Source: Aplectana chamaeleonis (Eukaryota > Nematoda > Chromadorea > Rhabditida > Cosmocercidae). From it: 64,000 nucleotides of DNA. How positions within the stretch are numbered: the first letter of the stretch is position 1; every line of letters begins with the position of its first letter. Shown here one piece after another: positions 34,341 to 46,036 of the stretch. The translations under genes were made by a program, and so were the position numbers. The notes below the pieces were generated by a model that worked only from the letters and a program-made list of their open reading frames with translations, was not told the origin of the DNA and did not search any database. The DNA lies in NCBI GenBank assembly GCA_029168955.1, contig JAPDOI010000364.1:186001-250000 (forward strand). The letters run 5' to 3'.

Positions 34341-35004
34341 AAAACTTCGACAAGACGTTGAATCCAGGGGAAAAATTTTCGTCCCCGCGAGTACCGTAGC
34401 TAGCAGGAGAACAAATCCCGGCAGGACCCGCCACCAACCGCGACGCACATGCGGTTCGACGGCGCTGGCTGGCGCTTTGCCAGCCTTTCCGGCAATCATC
34501 GATGTTAGGCCGGCAAGCATCGAAGGGGTAACGGAGTCGACGGAAGGGGTAAGGATCGGTTTTCGTCATGGCACACTGGTTTTCTGGGTAGAACGTGGTT
34601 GGTATAAACAAAGTTTCCTCGGAAGAATTGCTCTAATCACCTAATTTTCTCTAATTTTGATCTAAAGTTTAAATTCTCTAACTTTCTCATTTTCCGGCCA
34701 TATTTATCGTCCTTCCGTCCGAAGTTTGTTTCTTCACTCGCAGTTTTTGAAGTTTTTTTCTGAATTCCCTTTACATTACATGAATGAACATCGCTTAATC
34801 AATACGAGAGCCGGCTAATGATTATCCGCCAGGCGATGAGTCATACGCTGGCCGGAAAAAGTTGGCAAAGCGCAAGCCAGCGCTGTCGAGCCGGATGTGC
34901 GTCGCGGTTGGAGGCGGGTCCTGCCGGGATTTGTTCTCCTGCTAGCTACGGTACTCACGGGGACGAAAATTTTTCCCCTGGATTCAACGTCTTGTAAAAC
35001 TTCG
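34341..35004. mobile_element. Mutator-like non-autonomous element, 646 bp with 9-bp TSD
   Basis: The element occupies 34350-34995. Its terminal inverted repeats are about 140 bp and nearly identical (ACAAGACGTTGAATCCAGGG ... GTACCGTAGCTAGCAGGAGA ... GACCCGCC-CCAACCGCGACG). It is flanked on both sides by AAAACTTCG (34341-34349 and 34996-35004). Long TIRs with a 9-bp duplication indicate the MULE superfamily. It splits the RTE reverse-transcriptase frame between EFEVL and DCVRRMKNRKAGG. No transposase is encoded. Confidence 0.88.
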
Positions 35005-35199
35005 AACTCAGTCGGCGGTTCCTCACTGACATCGTAATGTGACTGACACAATCGTGCGCACACATATCTACGGCGAGGAAAGCTTCCTTGTTGCGTGCCA
35101 TGGCGAGATTGGCTACCTTGCTGAGAGTTGTGACAAGGATCATGCTCAACCCCGCTGGAGGGGATGATAGCCTAAAATCTCTCTCCGTTTGCAGAACAT

Positions 35200-35345
35200 G
35201 CTACCAATAACGAGGAGTTGCACTTCATGTCAGACATCAGATTTATTCCCTCGTCATTGGCAGCAGCTACTGTTGCCGATGACGAGGGTTTTGAAACCAA
35301 GCATGCGTTGGCAGCATATGCTGCTGCTAGCAGCAGCTACTGTTA
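35200..35345. repeat. hairpins with CATATG palindrome
   Basis: CCCTCGTCATTGGCAGCAGC and, about 15 bases on, TGCCGATGACGAGGG form a hairpin of about 15 bp at 35243-35288. It is followed by TTGGCAGCATATGCTGCTGC at 35310. The motif matches the array at 13020-13335. Confidence 0.55.
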
Positions 35346-36915
35346 ACAGCGAGGGGCTCAGTTTGCAGCCTTGGAATGCAGCCCCTATTGTATCGACATA
35401 CTACCCTTCGAGCAGCCCACCGCAGTTGCTCGAAAAATCCAGAACGAGCCTCATATTTGGGTTCAGCCCCCAAATCAGCTTTTACTATTGCTCTTCAGCT
35501 CGCCATCGCCAGGCACTTAATTTAGTTCTTCTCGTCTAGGCAAAAATGCCTTGTAGCACTAGCATCAGATTTTACAGAGGAGACCTTTGATTTATTCGTC
35601 CTCTATTACTAGTCATGCGTTGACGAGTGCGGAATTCAATCAGATTGGGAGAAATGCACCGAAACGGTTCTCACCATTCATGGATGCTTCCACCAAGTTA
35701 ACGAATGGATGTGATTCAAAGTCACATTCGAATAATCACTCTAACGAGGACGAGCTCCGAACCGATCCCCGCTATTAAAACCGATTGATATTAAATGTGA
35801 AATTTTTCTTCAAAAGAACTGAGCCGTAAAAAATGTGATAATCTGTAATACTCCATAGAACACGATTCATGTGAAAAAAGTCGGTTCCTTCAAAGTTTGA
35901 GCTCGCATATGCGCATACAGGTGACAGGTAAACAGCTGTACCGAGGAATCTCCCTTGTGATGTCTGGCCCTTTGTCATAACATCTCGATGTTTTTTGATA
36001 GCTCGGCAATCATCCTAGCCTAAGAAACGCTTGTTTTCGGAAGTCGATGGCGAGAATTGTGAAGAAGTCATCCGAAAGAGATGAATGCTTTAGGATGGAA
36101 GAGATGCACACGAAAAGCGGGCACAAGGGAATCCAGAAGCTTTCTTCCTTTCCATTTTTTCTAATAATTTGGAGTGTAAGTTTTAAATTTACTTGGTTAA
36201 ATCTGTAATACTCAAATTTATTTGTTTTCAATGAGGGCGATCTCCATCACTAAGAGAACCAGAAATGAACACCATGTGATTTCACTTACATTCTCTGAAA
36301 GCCTTCTTGTTAGATTTCAAGTTGAAGTCTAGATCACTTCTGGAGAAGAGGTGTGTGGCAATCTGTTTCGGACTACACCGCTGAGCCACTAACTAAAGTC
36401 TTAATCACGTTAGTGATCTTAAAGTTCTTTTTACACGGATCTTTAAAAGTGCACCAAGTTATGTCCATATCTACCCTGAAATAGCTTCATTTATCAACCT
36501 TCTTCGTATGAAGGGAAGGACGAAGAGCTCTAGTTTTGAACGGAATGATGCCTTCTACCCTCTTCCGCTTCTGAACTTTCCCATTTTCGGCGTTTATTGC
36601 TGATTCCGCCCCACTGCGGCTTCTGCGATTCCTGAACAAGACTTCCGTCCGAGCTCGATCGACTCTTGAACCAGTAAGATGAGGTCTCCTTCACTGAAAA
36701 TATGCACGCCTTTTGAATGGCTCATAACTCATTGCGAGCATTTTGATGATGAAAATGTTGTTGGAATCAGAGGTGCTCAATCTATAGAGTTCCTCGCGAC
36801 CTTCAACCTAGTGACTTCCGCGTGTTTGTTCGTTTGCAACACTTCTAACAAGGAAACTACGTTTAGCCATACTACATACCCATTCCATATGAATTATGCT
36901 TCTCTAGAAGCAATT
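35346..36915. other. unassigned sequence
   Basis: No supported gene, RNA gene or repeat family was found. A CAAGGAAAC-AC...CATTCCATATGAA stretch near 36850-36895 loosely resembles 51920-51965. Confidence 0.45.
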
Positions 36916-36919
36916 TTTG

Positions 36920-37691
36920 GTTACGGTAGGTAAAATGCCATTTAGGGGGCAAAACCTACTTGAATAATTCGAGAATCGACAAATGGACATCGAATTCGTA
37001 TTCAGCACCCCAAATAACCCCCCCCCCCATAGAAACTTTGAGACAAATCTGAGACTTTGACCAAACTACCGTACACCCACCGTAATCTACTGTAAGCTGT
37101 CGAAAATCGATAAACTGACATCAGATTAGTGTTGAGCACTCTAAATAACTCTCAGAAGAACAATTTGAGCCACATCTGTCGCGACAATCCCGAAATCGTC
37201 AAAAGTCGTTTTTGCCGTCATTTTTTTCTGCCGGCAGGAACCTTTGAACAAATTTAGTTGAAAGCTTTGGAAAAATGACAAATGAACCTCAGATTCGTGA
37301 TCAGCACCCCAAATAACCCCCAGGGCGAATTTTAAGTCAAATCTGGAATATTTCTCTAAAACGCTTCCAGAGCCCTTTAATTGGTATAAATAAACGCCCA
37401 ACCGAAAATCCATAAGTCCAAAACGCTGTCAGTCTGCGCAAAGTATGGACAACGTTCCCTCATCCAAAAATTGCCGAGAGGAGTAGTTTTCGGCTCTGAA
37501 CACGATTATGAGGTCCGTTTCCGGATTTCCGTAAAAATTATGCGCTTTTTAGAGGGTAAAATAGGTACGAAAATGAGAGAAAAACGCCTATAGCTTCTTT
37601 CAGAGTGGGTTTAGGCAACTGTGATGGGCATATTCGAACTTTTCGTCCGAAAATAGTTCTAGAAAAGTACATTTAATTTGGAATGGTTAGT
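36920..37691 (+). repeat. family R internal copy
   Basis: Begins GGTTACGGTAGGTAAAATGC and ends GAAAAGTACATTTAATTTGG then ATGGTTAGT. Within it, the phrase CAGCACCCCAAATAACCCCC recurs at roughly 130-170 bp intervals (near 37000, 37130 and 37305), each followed by a 'GAGACAAATCTGAGACTT'-like stretch. It ends at the same base pattern as the copy at 38500-39311. No coding. Confidence 0.7.
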
Positions 37692-37699
37692 GGATCCCT

Positions 37700-38495
37700 T
37701 GTTAGCGCCAGGTAGCGATACCCTCACTGGCCCGGCGTTCGAGTAGGAATATTTTCTAAACGTGGCAAGACACTGAAAAAACTCTAGTCTCACCGCTAAG
37801 GTGGACTGGGGTAAAGTTTCGCCCCAACTTTGTCATTCACGCAAACTTTAACTTCGTGTTCTAACTCATTCCTACTCAGGATGATACCAATATCAAATAA
37901 GATGAAGTGCAATGAAACTGATGATGGGGCGGCGATTTAGTTGTTGAAACTGTTATAGAACGCCGAACCCGCCGTGGTGGAGCGAGCGGCGCGCTTGGAC
38001 ATTTATACCAACACGGCACACCTGTGCCGAACGCGCGTCATTCTAGGGCATTGAGGGGTGGTACAGTATATTCAACACAACAATCATTCCGAAATTATCG
38101 TCAAAACATGTACACTAGGTGAGGGCAAGTCTGCTTCGTCTAATTTTATGTAATCTTTGGAGATATTGAGCTTCTTATCAAGTAATCGAGTGATACTGTC
38201 TCAGGAAAAAGGAGTTGAGAGGGATATTTTGCATTTATTATCTGCCTCTTTCGGATGTCCACATTCCTTCGTCCGTTCAAATTTTAGTTTTGATATAGTA
38301 CAAAAGAACCATTAATCGGGGAAAAAAATTGTAAAGAATTCAATGTTGTAAAAAATCTTAAGTACTGTACGCTGAACACTACTTATTGATTTTTGAAAAA
38401 TATTCTGTTTTCTGTAGAACAGGCTTTTCTCAGAGCCTCGCGGTCAGGTAGTGGCACTTTTCGGGGTGTTTTGAAAAAATTATCCTGATTCCACT
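37700..38495. other. unassigned sequence between two family R copies
   Basis: I see no supported feature. A GC-rich patch near 37965-38055 (GAACGCCGAACCCGCCGTGG, GCCGAACGCGCG) has no coding signature. Confidence 0.45.
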
Positions 38496-38499
38496 CGAA

Positions 38500-39311
38500 A
38501 CCTGTACGTAGGTAATCTAGGGTGCTGAACTCGATCTTGGGTTCAGCTTGTCAAAATTCTGAGGTTTGCTGTGGGCTACGGTATATGCCATGCCATCTAT
38601 GGAGCACAACCTGTCTCAATAATTCGAAAGGCGACAAATGGCTTCAATTTCAAATTCAGCACCCCAAATAACTAACTACCACATAGAAACTTTGAGACAA
38701 ATCTGATACTTTGACTAAACTACCGTAAACTCACGGTAATCTGCCGCAAGCTGTCAAAAATTGATAAACGAAACTCAGATTCGTGTGCAGCACTCTAAAT
38801 AACCCCTAGAGTAATATTTTGAGTCTTATCTACCGTAAAATTACGGAAGTCTCGAGAGTCGCGTTTTGCCCTCAAACATCTCCGATTGTAAGCTTCGAAC
38901 GGATTTTTGTCAAAAAAACCTCAGATTGGAAACCTCGGAACCTCAGAACCTCAGATCTTACCTCAGATTCGTGACCAGCACAGAAAATAACCCCCATTGA
39001 GAAGTTTTAGAGCAAATCTGAAACATTTTTCTTGAACGCTTTTACACCTCCTTAATTGGTATACGTACCTATGAGAAGTTCGAAAATGTTCTTCTACCCA
39101 AACTCCTTTCATAGGGATTATTGCGGGCGTTGAACACGATTATGAGGTCCGTTTCCGGATTTCGGAAGTTTCGGAAGGCATGGGTTCGAAAATTAAGGAG
39201 AAAGGGCGTATAACTTTTTTCAGAGTGACTCTATGTCGCTGCGAAGGACATATTTGTGCTCTACGTCCAAAATTCATTTTAGAAAAGTACATTTACATCT
39301 GATTTGTTAGT
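38500..39311 (+). repeat. family R internal copy
   Basis: The same order of blocks as 36920-37691: CAGCACCCCAAATAAC, GAGACAAATCTGATACTTTG, ACTAAACTACCGTAA, GATTATGAGGTCCGTTTCCG, and the terminal AGAAAAGTACATTTACATCT then TTGTTAGT. It lies directly upstream of the CR1-like element. Confidence 0.7.
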
Positions 39312-39881
39312 TTGGCTTATAGTAGTTGCTCGCTTGTAAGACTGCGAAAGTGCCCTGCAAAGTATCCCTATTCGTAGCTGAGGCTATTCAAAGCCCAAAA
39401 AGAAAAAGTTGGAGACACACATATCTAAGAGCCTTTTCATGTACCAAATGGGTTTCCCTATGGTATCCCTTTCTATGTCCTGTCAACTCTATCAAGCGAA
39501 ACGTTTCATTCTATGTTGTCGACATATTATTTTTTATCTGTCGCCCACGGTGTGCGGTCGTGCCATTGACTACTCTAAACCTCGACTACCTTTTTCGTCT
39601 ATTTCGAGGATTTTTCCTGCCCAATCTGCCTTGCTGTCCTTCCCGTTTTGCCTGTCTACCGTCCTGCGATATTCTGAGGAAGTTTGCTGGCCCTCGGAGA
39701 TTCCGGATCAACTCTACCTCGTACCTTCTGCCAAGAATCTGTCTTTGTCGACTGCCAACCTGTGTCGTTCCTAGTGGCAAGGGAACAAGCCTGTTATTCA
39801 TCTTCATTTGCCACATTAACAGGTCATTGGTTACATACGTTTCTACCTCCGCTGTCTTCCCCATTCTTTTTGAAGGATTCC

Positions 39882-40715
39882 ATGGAGACCCCCCAGGATG
39901 CTGTGCCGTTGTTCGATTCCATGGAAAAAATCGATGGGAGAGATGATGATGATCAGCCTGCCTCGCGTCCATTTCTGAGTGATCATGATCTGTATGCTGC
40001 GCTCAAGGACATGGAAGGCTCTCAGGAAGCACCCAATTGCGTCAAGACTATTCTCATTCTTCTGACTGCGCAGCTAAGTTCCTCTTTGAATGAGCATTCC
40101 TGTTTGCGTGCTAAGACGTTTGAGTTTGCTAAGGAAAACTCCTCGTTGAGAAATCAGATTAAGACTATGCAGGGTAGAATAGTTGAACTCGACACTACTC
40201 GTAACTCTGATGTATCTGTGACGTTAGTTCGTGATCCGTGTTTCGTTGATGATAATTTTCACGAGTGCGAACGCAAGCGCTCTATTGTATTATCTGGCAT
40301 ATCTGAGTCCGATTCTCCTAATATTCAACACCGTATTCAGAATGATTATTACTGGGTTTCAAATTTGTTGTCTTTTCTCGGCATAGAGGCAACCCCTTTG
40401 TCTGTGTATAGGTTAGGTGAAAAGTTTCCTGGTAGAAATAGGCTCCTCAAGGTAGTTCTGCCAACAACATTTCATCAGAAGTTGGCTATTGCTCGGTCTC
40501 CTAATTTGCGTTTATTTTCGCTCAAGGGTGTCTTTTTAAGGGCATCGCTTACTCGAGCTGAATTAAATGCAAGGAAGGAGAGCAGATTAAGTCGAAATGA
40601 CGGAGGCATAGTCTGTGAGCAGGTAGCCGGAACCCAGCATGTGGGTGACCCTACTTCTCAAATAGAAAATGCTTCTGGCATAACCAATGCCTCGGTGAGT
40701 ACGCATTTAAACTGA
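39882..40715 (+). CDS. CR1-like ORF1 protein
   Basis: Start chosen at METPQDAVPLFDSM, 277 codons, although the frame is open 66 codons further upstream. It has a hydrophilic N-terminus, a probable short coiled coil (residues ~75-115, KENSSLRNQIKTMQGRIVEL), and then RKRSIVLSGISESDS, VSNLLSFLGIEATPLSVYRL and LLKVVLPTTFHQKLAIARS. This last pattern is the RRM-like nucleic-acid-binding domain of CR1/L1-type ORF1 proteins, which coat the element RNA and assist integration. The frame is intact, unlike ORF2. Its stop overlaps the upstream extension of the ORF2 frame. Confidence 0.75.
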   Translation: METPQDAVPLFDSMEKIDGRDDDDQPASRPFLSDHDLYAALKDMEGSQEAPNCVKTILILLTAQLSSSLNEHSCLRAKTFEFAKENSSLRNQIKTMQGRIVELDTTRNSDVSVTLVRDPCFVDDNFHECERKRSIVLSGISESDSPNIQHRIQNDYYWVSNLLSFLGIEATPLSVYRLGEKFPGRNRLLKVVLPTTFHQKLAIARSPNLRLFSLKGVFLRASLTRAELNARKESRLSRNDGGIVCEQVAGTQHVGDPTSQIENASGITNASVSTHLN

Positions 40716-43528
40716 ATGATTTTCCTCGGTTATTTCCGATTAATTGTTTTTATTCTAATGCAAGATCAATCGTTAAAAACGCTAGAGAAATTGACTTAAT
40801 TTTGGGGAATTTTTACGACATTTATGTATTTACCGAGACATGGCTCAAAACTATTCATACTTTGTCATCTCTTTTTTGTAATGTTGCAAACGAGTTTGAG
40901 GCTAGTCGTTGCGATAGGCCTGGTAAACCGGGGGGAGGGGTGATGGTATTACTAAAAAAGTCGCTACAGCATGTTACTGTTTTTGCTGAGACGGTTCCTA
41001 AAAGCTATGAAATTCTGGCTATTGATGTTTTCTGTTGTCCTAATCCTATTCGCTTTGTGGTGGTCTATCGAGCTCCTTCCTGCTCTCAGGCAAATACGGA
41101 TCAACTTGTTAACACAATAAGTGATTTAATCGCAACTGATGGGCCTTCTGTTCTCATTGGGGATTTTAACTTCCCGGAAATTTGCTGGAACTACCTCTCG
41201 TGTCCTACCTCCGACTCCAATAGTCATTCCATCTTCATTGATTTTTTGGTGACCCATGATTTCAATCAGTATATTGATCATCCTACTCGTGGTGAACATA
41301 TCCTTGACTTACTTTTCACAAATGACAAGAATCTAGTTGATAATGTTGTGCCAAAACCTCCGATTGGTACCAGCGATCATTCAAGCGTATCATTCATTGT
41401 TCGTGCTGACATCTCTGCCCCAAACGTGACCTATCGTCAACAATTTTCGAAATGTGATTACTCCTTGATCTGCAGTTATCTTGCGGATGTGAATTGGTTG
41501 GCCTCACTAGAATCGAATGGCAAGGTAGATGAAAAGTATAAAATGTTTCTGAGTATACTCCACCATGCTATTGAAATCTTTGTGCCTTGGAATCGCGTTT
41601 TCGCTTCTCGATCATTTTTACCCACGTATTTGAGAAACATGTCCGATCATAGAGACTGTCTTTTTTCTGTAGCCTTCCAATCTCAAAATACTTCTGACTG
41701 GGAGAGGTATCATGCTTTTGCTCGAAGTTTTTCCAAGCAATTGGAGAAATATAATCAAAATATAGAGAAGCGAATTATCGATTCCGGCCAAAAACAATCT
41801 TTCTACAAGTATATGAGGGGGAAACTAAATACCAGAAACAAAACTTCTGTTCTAATCAAGGATTCTGTCAGGGCTATTTCTGATACTGACAAAGCCAATA
41901 TGCTTGCCAAAGAATTTTGCAAGGTTTTCACTGAAGATGATAATGTCTGCCCTTCTGACAATTCTCCTGTTGTTAGTGAAATGGAATCGTTCCCATGGTT
42001 TGATGATTTTAAAATTTTTGAACTGATTAGCAAATGGCCAGATTCGTACTCGATTACTCCGGATCACATCCCTTTGCGTTTTGTGAAGGAAGTATCTCAT
42101 GTAATTTCCAAGCCTCTTGCGTACATATTCAATCAATCTCTTATGCTAACTTAAGTCCCTATGCGTTGGAAACACTCATATGTTACACCTCTTCTAGAAA
42201 AGGAGCCCGCCAGTGACCCTTCTAACTATAGGCCAGTAAGCATAATTTCGTTATTTTGCCGGATTTTTGAAAAAATTCTTAAAGAGCATATAGTTGACCA
42301 CATAACGCGTAACGATACATGTAATTCCATCAAGTCAACATGGTTTTGTGAAGGGTAAGTCAGTTGAGACAAATTTATTGGAGTGTATAAATGATTGGTC
42401 CAATTTTCTTGACCGAAAGATGAGTTGTGATGTGATTTACTTCGATTTCTCGAAAGCGTTCGATCGTGTTTGCCATTCTAAATTGATTTTCAAAATGGAG
42501 AAGTTCGGTTTTCACCCAAAAGTAACTACATGGATTAAGCGTTTCATTAGAGATCGCACGTTTCAGGTGAGAATAAATTCGTCATTATCCGAAATTTACT
42601 GTGCCACTAGCGGTGTTCCCCAAGGAGGCATCATGTCCCCTGTGCTTTTGCAATCTTCACGTCGGAGTTAGCCCATATAGTACGAGAGACTGGGGTGAAA
42701 TGTATGCAATATGCTGACGATTTCAAAATCTATGTAAATCCGGATGACTCCTCATCATGCGACTTACAACCCGCTATCAATGTTGTGGAATCTTGGAGTA
42801 AGGACTGGGCATTACCACTTGCACCTGAGAAAACCATGCACATGAGAATCGGGTCGGCAGATAGTCGCATGAATTTCGTCTTGCAAGATAAGGTAATTCC
42901 TCTGGTGGACAGAGTTGTTGATCTAGAATTTTCTTATAATAGCAAGTTAGACTTCTCAGAACATTACAGAAATATTTGCAGGAAGGCGTATGGTCGGACC
43001 TATCAAATTTTCAAGGGACTAGCAACAAAAAACATCAATATTCTCGTAAAAGCATACAAAACGTATGTCAGGCCTATCTTAGAGTGTGGGCCCACAGTTT
43101 TTTCACCGCACAAAAAGAAAGACATTGTATCCCTCGAGAAAATTCAAAACAATTATACACGAAAATTGATAATCAGATACGGAGGTTTCCTCTACGACCG
43201 TATCCCTAAGTCGCGTATCCGAAACAAATTTCTCGGGTTGTATTCACTGGAGTCTAGGAGAAAACTGAGGGACGTATGTATGGTGTTTAAAATAATTTCT
43301 CGTGTTGTCAAGGTAGATTCTTCGCATTTCTACAAATTCAGTGCATCTAGAGCTAGAGGAGGTAGTATAAAAATCTCATACCCTACTGCTAAAACTGGAA
43401 TCCGTGCCCACACATTTACGGTTCGTGCTGGCGCTGCTTATGTTTCGTTAAAGAGTACCATAGATCCCCTGCCCTCGCGATTTCAGTCATTCAAACGAAT
43501 GGCCTCTAAAGCCATCCTCGCGTATTAG
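40697..43528 (+). pseudogene. CR1-like ORF2 (endonuclease + reverse transcriptase), inactivated
   Basis: The frame opens without an ATG, overlapping the ORF1 stop (NDFPRLFPINCFYSNARSI). The endonuclease follows: YVFTETWLK, GKPGGGVMVLLKK, VVVYRAPSC, IGDFNFPEICW and GTSDHSSVSF, the apurinic endonuclease signature that nicks target DNA. The reverse transcriptase starts with SNYRPVSIISLFCRIFEKIL and YFDFSKAFDRVCH, then SGVPQGGIMSPVL and QYADDFKIYVN. Three lesions are visible: an in-frame TAA at 42152-42154, a frameshift near 42325-42340 and a frameshift near 42647. The C-terminal part (42695-43528) is open to its stop. Catalytic YADD is preserved, so decay is recent. Confidence 0.85.
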
Positions 43529-43679
43529 GCATATGTATTCCAGGCTGCCTTTATTGATATTAATAGTTTCACTTCTACTGTGTAATTCGAGTGTGATTTC
43601 GCAGCCTCTAGTTTATATTGTTTTTATTCTCGAACGTCTGTCTTATACAGCGTAATGAATTATTATTATTATTATCTTA

Positions 43680-44380
43680 TCCTTCCTGTTATCGAATTTT
43701 TCCGTCCGCCACTCTTTGCTTTTGACCTCTTTGGCCATCTTAGCTCATTTCCACTTCATTTGAGGATATTCATAACTTTAACGCTGCGATCCATGATTGC
43801 ATTTCAAATATGTCCTTGAGTTCCTCTTTCTCGTGTCAGAAATAAGCAAATACTTGAGGAGCACTCTGCAGAGAACGCCTTGACTGAAGGCTGATTTCGA
43901 TTAGATCGCAATCCCCTTCAAGAGCTTTCATAAGCCACTTTTACGGACCCACTTTCGAATATGCGCTCATCTATTTCTCTGCAATTATGATCTCGGTATT
44001 TTCATTCGGCAAAAAACCCTAAGCTTTTCGCATTCACATGTTGTTTCAGAGGCCCATTATGCATGAAACTTCCGGGTCTTCCATGGAGTGTGTAGATCGC
44101 TCTGCTATTTCTACATTGCACTACAATTTTTTGGTAGAGTGATTATTGTTCAGCGAGCATCTATCGATTTTCGAACACATTTTCAGGCAAATACAAGTGA
44201 AGAGGGGTCATTAATAGTTTCAAAATGGAAGTGAGTGTTTATTATTTCACTAACCCACACTTTTACTGAACCTGTCTCTTTGAGCCTTATTAAGAAGAGC
44301 TGCTTGCAGAAATGCAAAAGTCCAAGAATTTTAAAGGAATTCCATCGAGAGGTATTTAGGGGAATTATATATGTACTTGC
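43680..44380. other. unassigned sequence downstream of the CR1 element
   Basis: No supported feature was seen. It may hold the 3' continuation of the possible minus-strand gene starting at 44572. Confidence 0.45.
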
Positions 44381-44383
44381 TAC

Positions 44384-44572
44384 CTTTCGAGATATGTGAC
44401 CAGCTGTGAAGTTGAGGCCCTCGTCATATTTAGCTGAACGATAGTCCGACGTAGTCCTCCGTGGGTCGCTCGTAGTTCCGCCGTGGTCGTCCATCAACCA
44501 GCCTAGAGCGCACTCGACGGGATGCCTCGGATGTACTAGTAGTATTAATGATTCAACATCGTTCTCAGACAT
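44384..44572 (-). CDS. possible first exon of an unknown gene
   Basis: An ATG-initiated minus-strand stretch of 63 codons ends at AAG before GTAGCAAGT. The peptide begins MSENDVESLILLVHPRHP, contains CALGWLMDDHGG and SDPRRTTSDYRSAKYDEGL, and ends NFTAGHISRK. Composition is protein-like, and a possible trans-splice or acceptor site (GATTTCTACAG) lies about 60 bases upstream of the ATG. The frame stays open for 73 more codons past the donor. I recognise no family and found no second exon. A chance open frame is possible. Confidence 0.35.
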
Positions 44573-44599
44573 TATTCGTTGTTTACAGGGCACGAATGA

Positions 44600-46036
44600 G
44601 ATATAACCTCACGCAGTGCTCTCTGTAGAAATCAAAAAAGCACCTCGACGGCTGGGCTTACCGTCGCCTCTTTACATGGTGCCGTAGACAGTCTGTCGGC
44701 GGTAGCGCAGTTCCCGTAGACACTTCATGGGAGGAAGGTCTCCATCCCCGTTTCCGCGATCACATTATATCAACATCCGCAAATCTAACTTTACCGTCCC
44801 AGTTAAAGGCAGCGTACGCGCAAAAAACCGTGTTGAATTTGTCCACTATTCAGGAAGAATACGGAAGAATCTTCTAAAAACGAATGGAAGGGAACTGCTA
44901 TGCAGCGGATGACTTCCAAATTCCTTCCTGATTGCGTCACTGCCGCAAGTTTTGGATACAGCGTTCTGCAGAGCTGTTCATCGACCTCGAGACCCGTATA
45001 CATGCCGATTTGACGTTCTGTAGACATCTAATCACATCTGAATTGAGTTTCAGCAGTCAGAGGCATTGCTGGTCAGTCAAATGTTAAGTAGACCGTCGGC
45101 TCCTGATCAACAGCACACCGTCACGCCCCCGCGTAGCTTCGCTGGAACGCCAGGGATGACATATTCTGGGCGGAACAACGGCCTGTAGACAACGGCGAAT
45201 GTCTGAGTTCGGGGTGTTATAAGGAGGGACAATGTACATAAGAACAATTTTTCGCCCTTGTTCTGCGTGCTTTATTTGCATGTTAACAGAGTGGAACCAT
45301 GGACTATCGTCCAACTATCATGGGGGCCTCAGTGGAAGTCTTTCTTATATATTGCCGAGGTCCTTCCCGGGAAAACTGGCTAGGAGAGCCCCTGATTGCT
45401 AGATGAAGTCTAAAAAACGGTCAATTCGGGGATGTGGCGGACACAAACAGAAACTATAACTGCTTTAACGCCTTCAACTTCTTAGGTTTATTAATTCTTT
45501 TGTTTTCCTAGTGTCAGGGACTGTCAAAAAATTAGGAAGCTTTCAACACACACAATTGAATGCGAGGATCTCTCCAAAGAATGGATCATAATTTTTGAAT
45601 GCCTGAAATTGTCGAGGCGCTTGTGCTCCTCGTGCTAGTTGATCGGAGGCGAAAACGCTTTTCCACCTACAGAGCAGTTTTCACGGGGCTATTGTATAAT
45701 GAAGGCGTAAAATTGAGGTCTTGAGCTTTGCCTACCATCTCCACTTAGTTTAGAGATTGGATTGAGAAGAGAACCAAATGTGATTTTCTGCCTTCAAGCA
45801 ATCAGGAGACAAGTCATAACTCCAGCCTCGAACTAGGTTTTGTCTCCAAATTATTCACCATTTTGGAGCCCTGTACAGGTTATGTTTGCTTTACTTCATT
45901 TTCGTCTTTCCCATTTTGACAATCTCTGATCTACTTAGATACATTCACCAACATTTGTTGCAAACTTAAATGGTTTCTCTTTACGTCCTCCCAAAACCAG
46001 GGTTGACGCTTCCTCAAACTCCAGATAGCACTCACT
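44600..46036. other. unassigned sequence
   Basis: A single family B terminus (TTAAAGGCAGCGTACGCGC) is at 44803-44822 with no partner end nearby. No gene is supported. Confidence 0.45.

Larger units (their letters stand above)
32701..35063 (-). mobile_element. 5'-truncated RTE-type non-LTR retrotransposon
   Basis: A minus-strand element comprising a reverse-transcriptase frame, a short 3' region ending near a CAAGTCAAGTAAGTCAAGT repeat (32701-32720), and a 5' part interrupted by an inserted DNA element (34350-34995). Reading resumes beyond the insertion at 34996-35063 (SEEPPTEFEVL). No apurinic-type endonuclease domain is seen upstream, so the copy is 5'-truncated, as is usual for elements that integrate by target-primed reverse transcription. 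Confidence 0.8.
39312..43677 (+). mobile_element. CR1-like non-LTR retrotransposon, nearly full length
   Basis: A two-ORF element with ORF1 at 39882-40715 and the ORF2 remains at 40697-43528. After a 130-bp 3' UTR it ends in an ATT microsatellite (43658-43675), the usual 3' signature of CR1-type elements, which end in short tandem repeats and not poly(A). The 5' boundary is placed just after the family R copy and is approximate; no target duplication was found. Confidence 0.8.
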
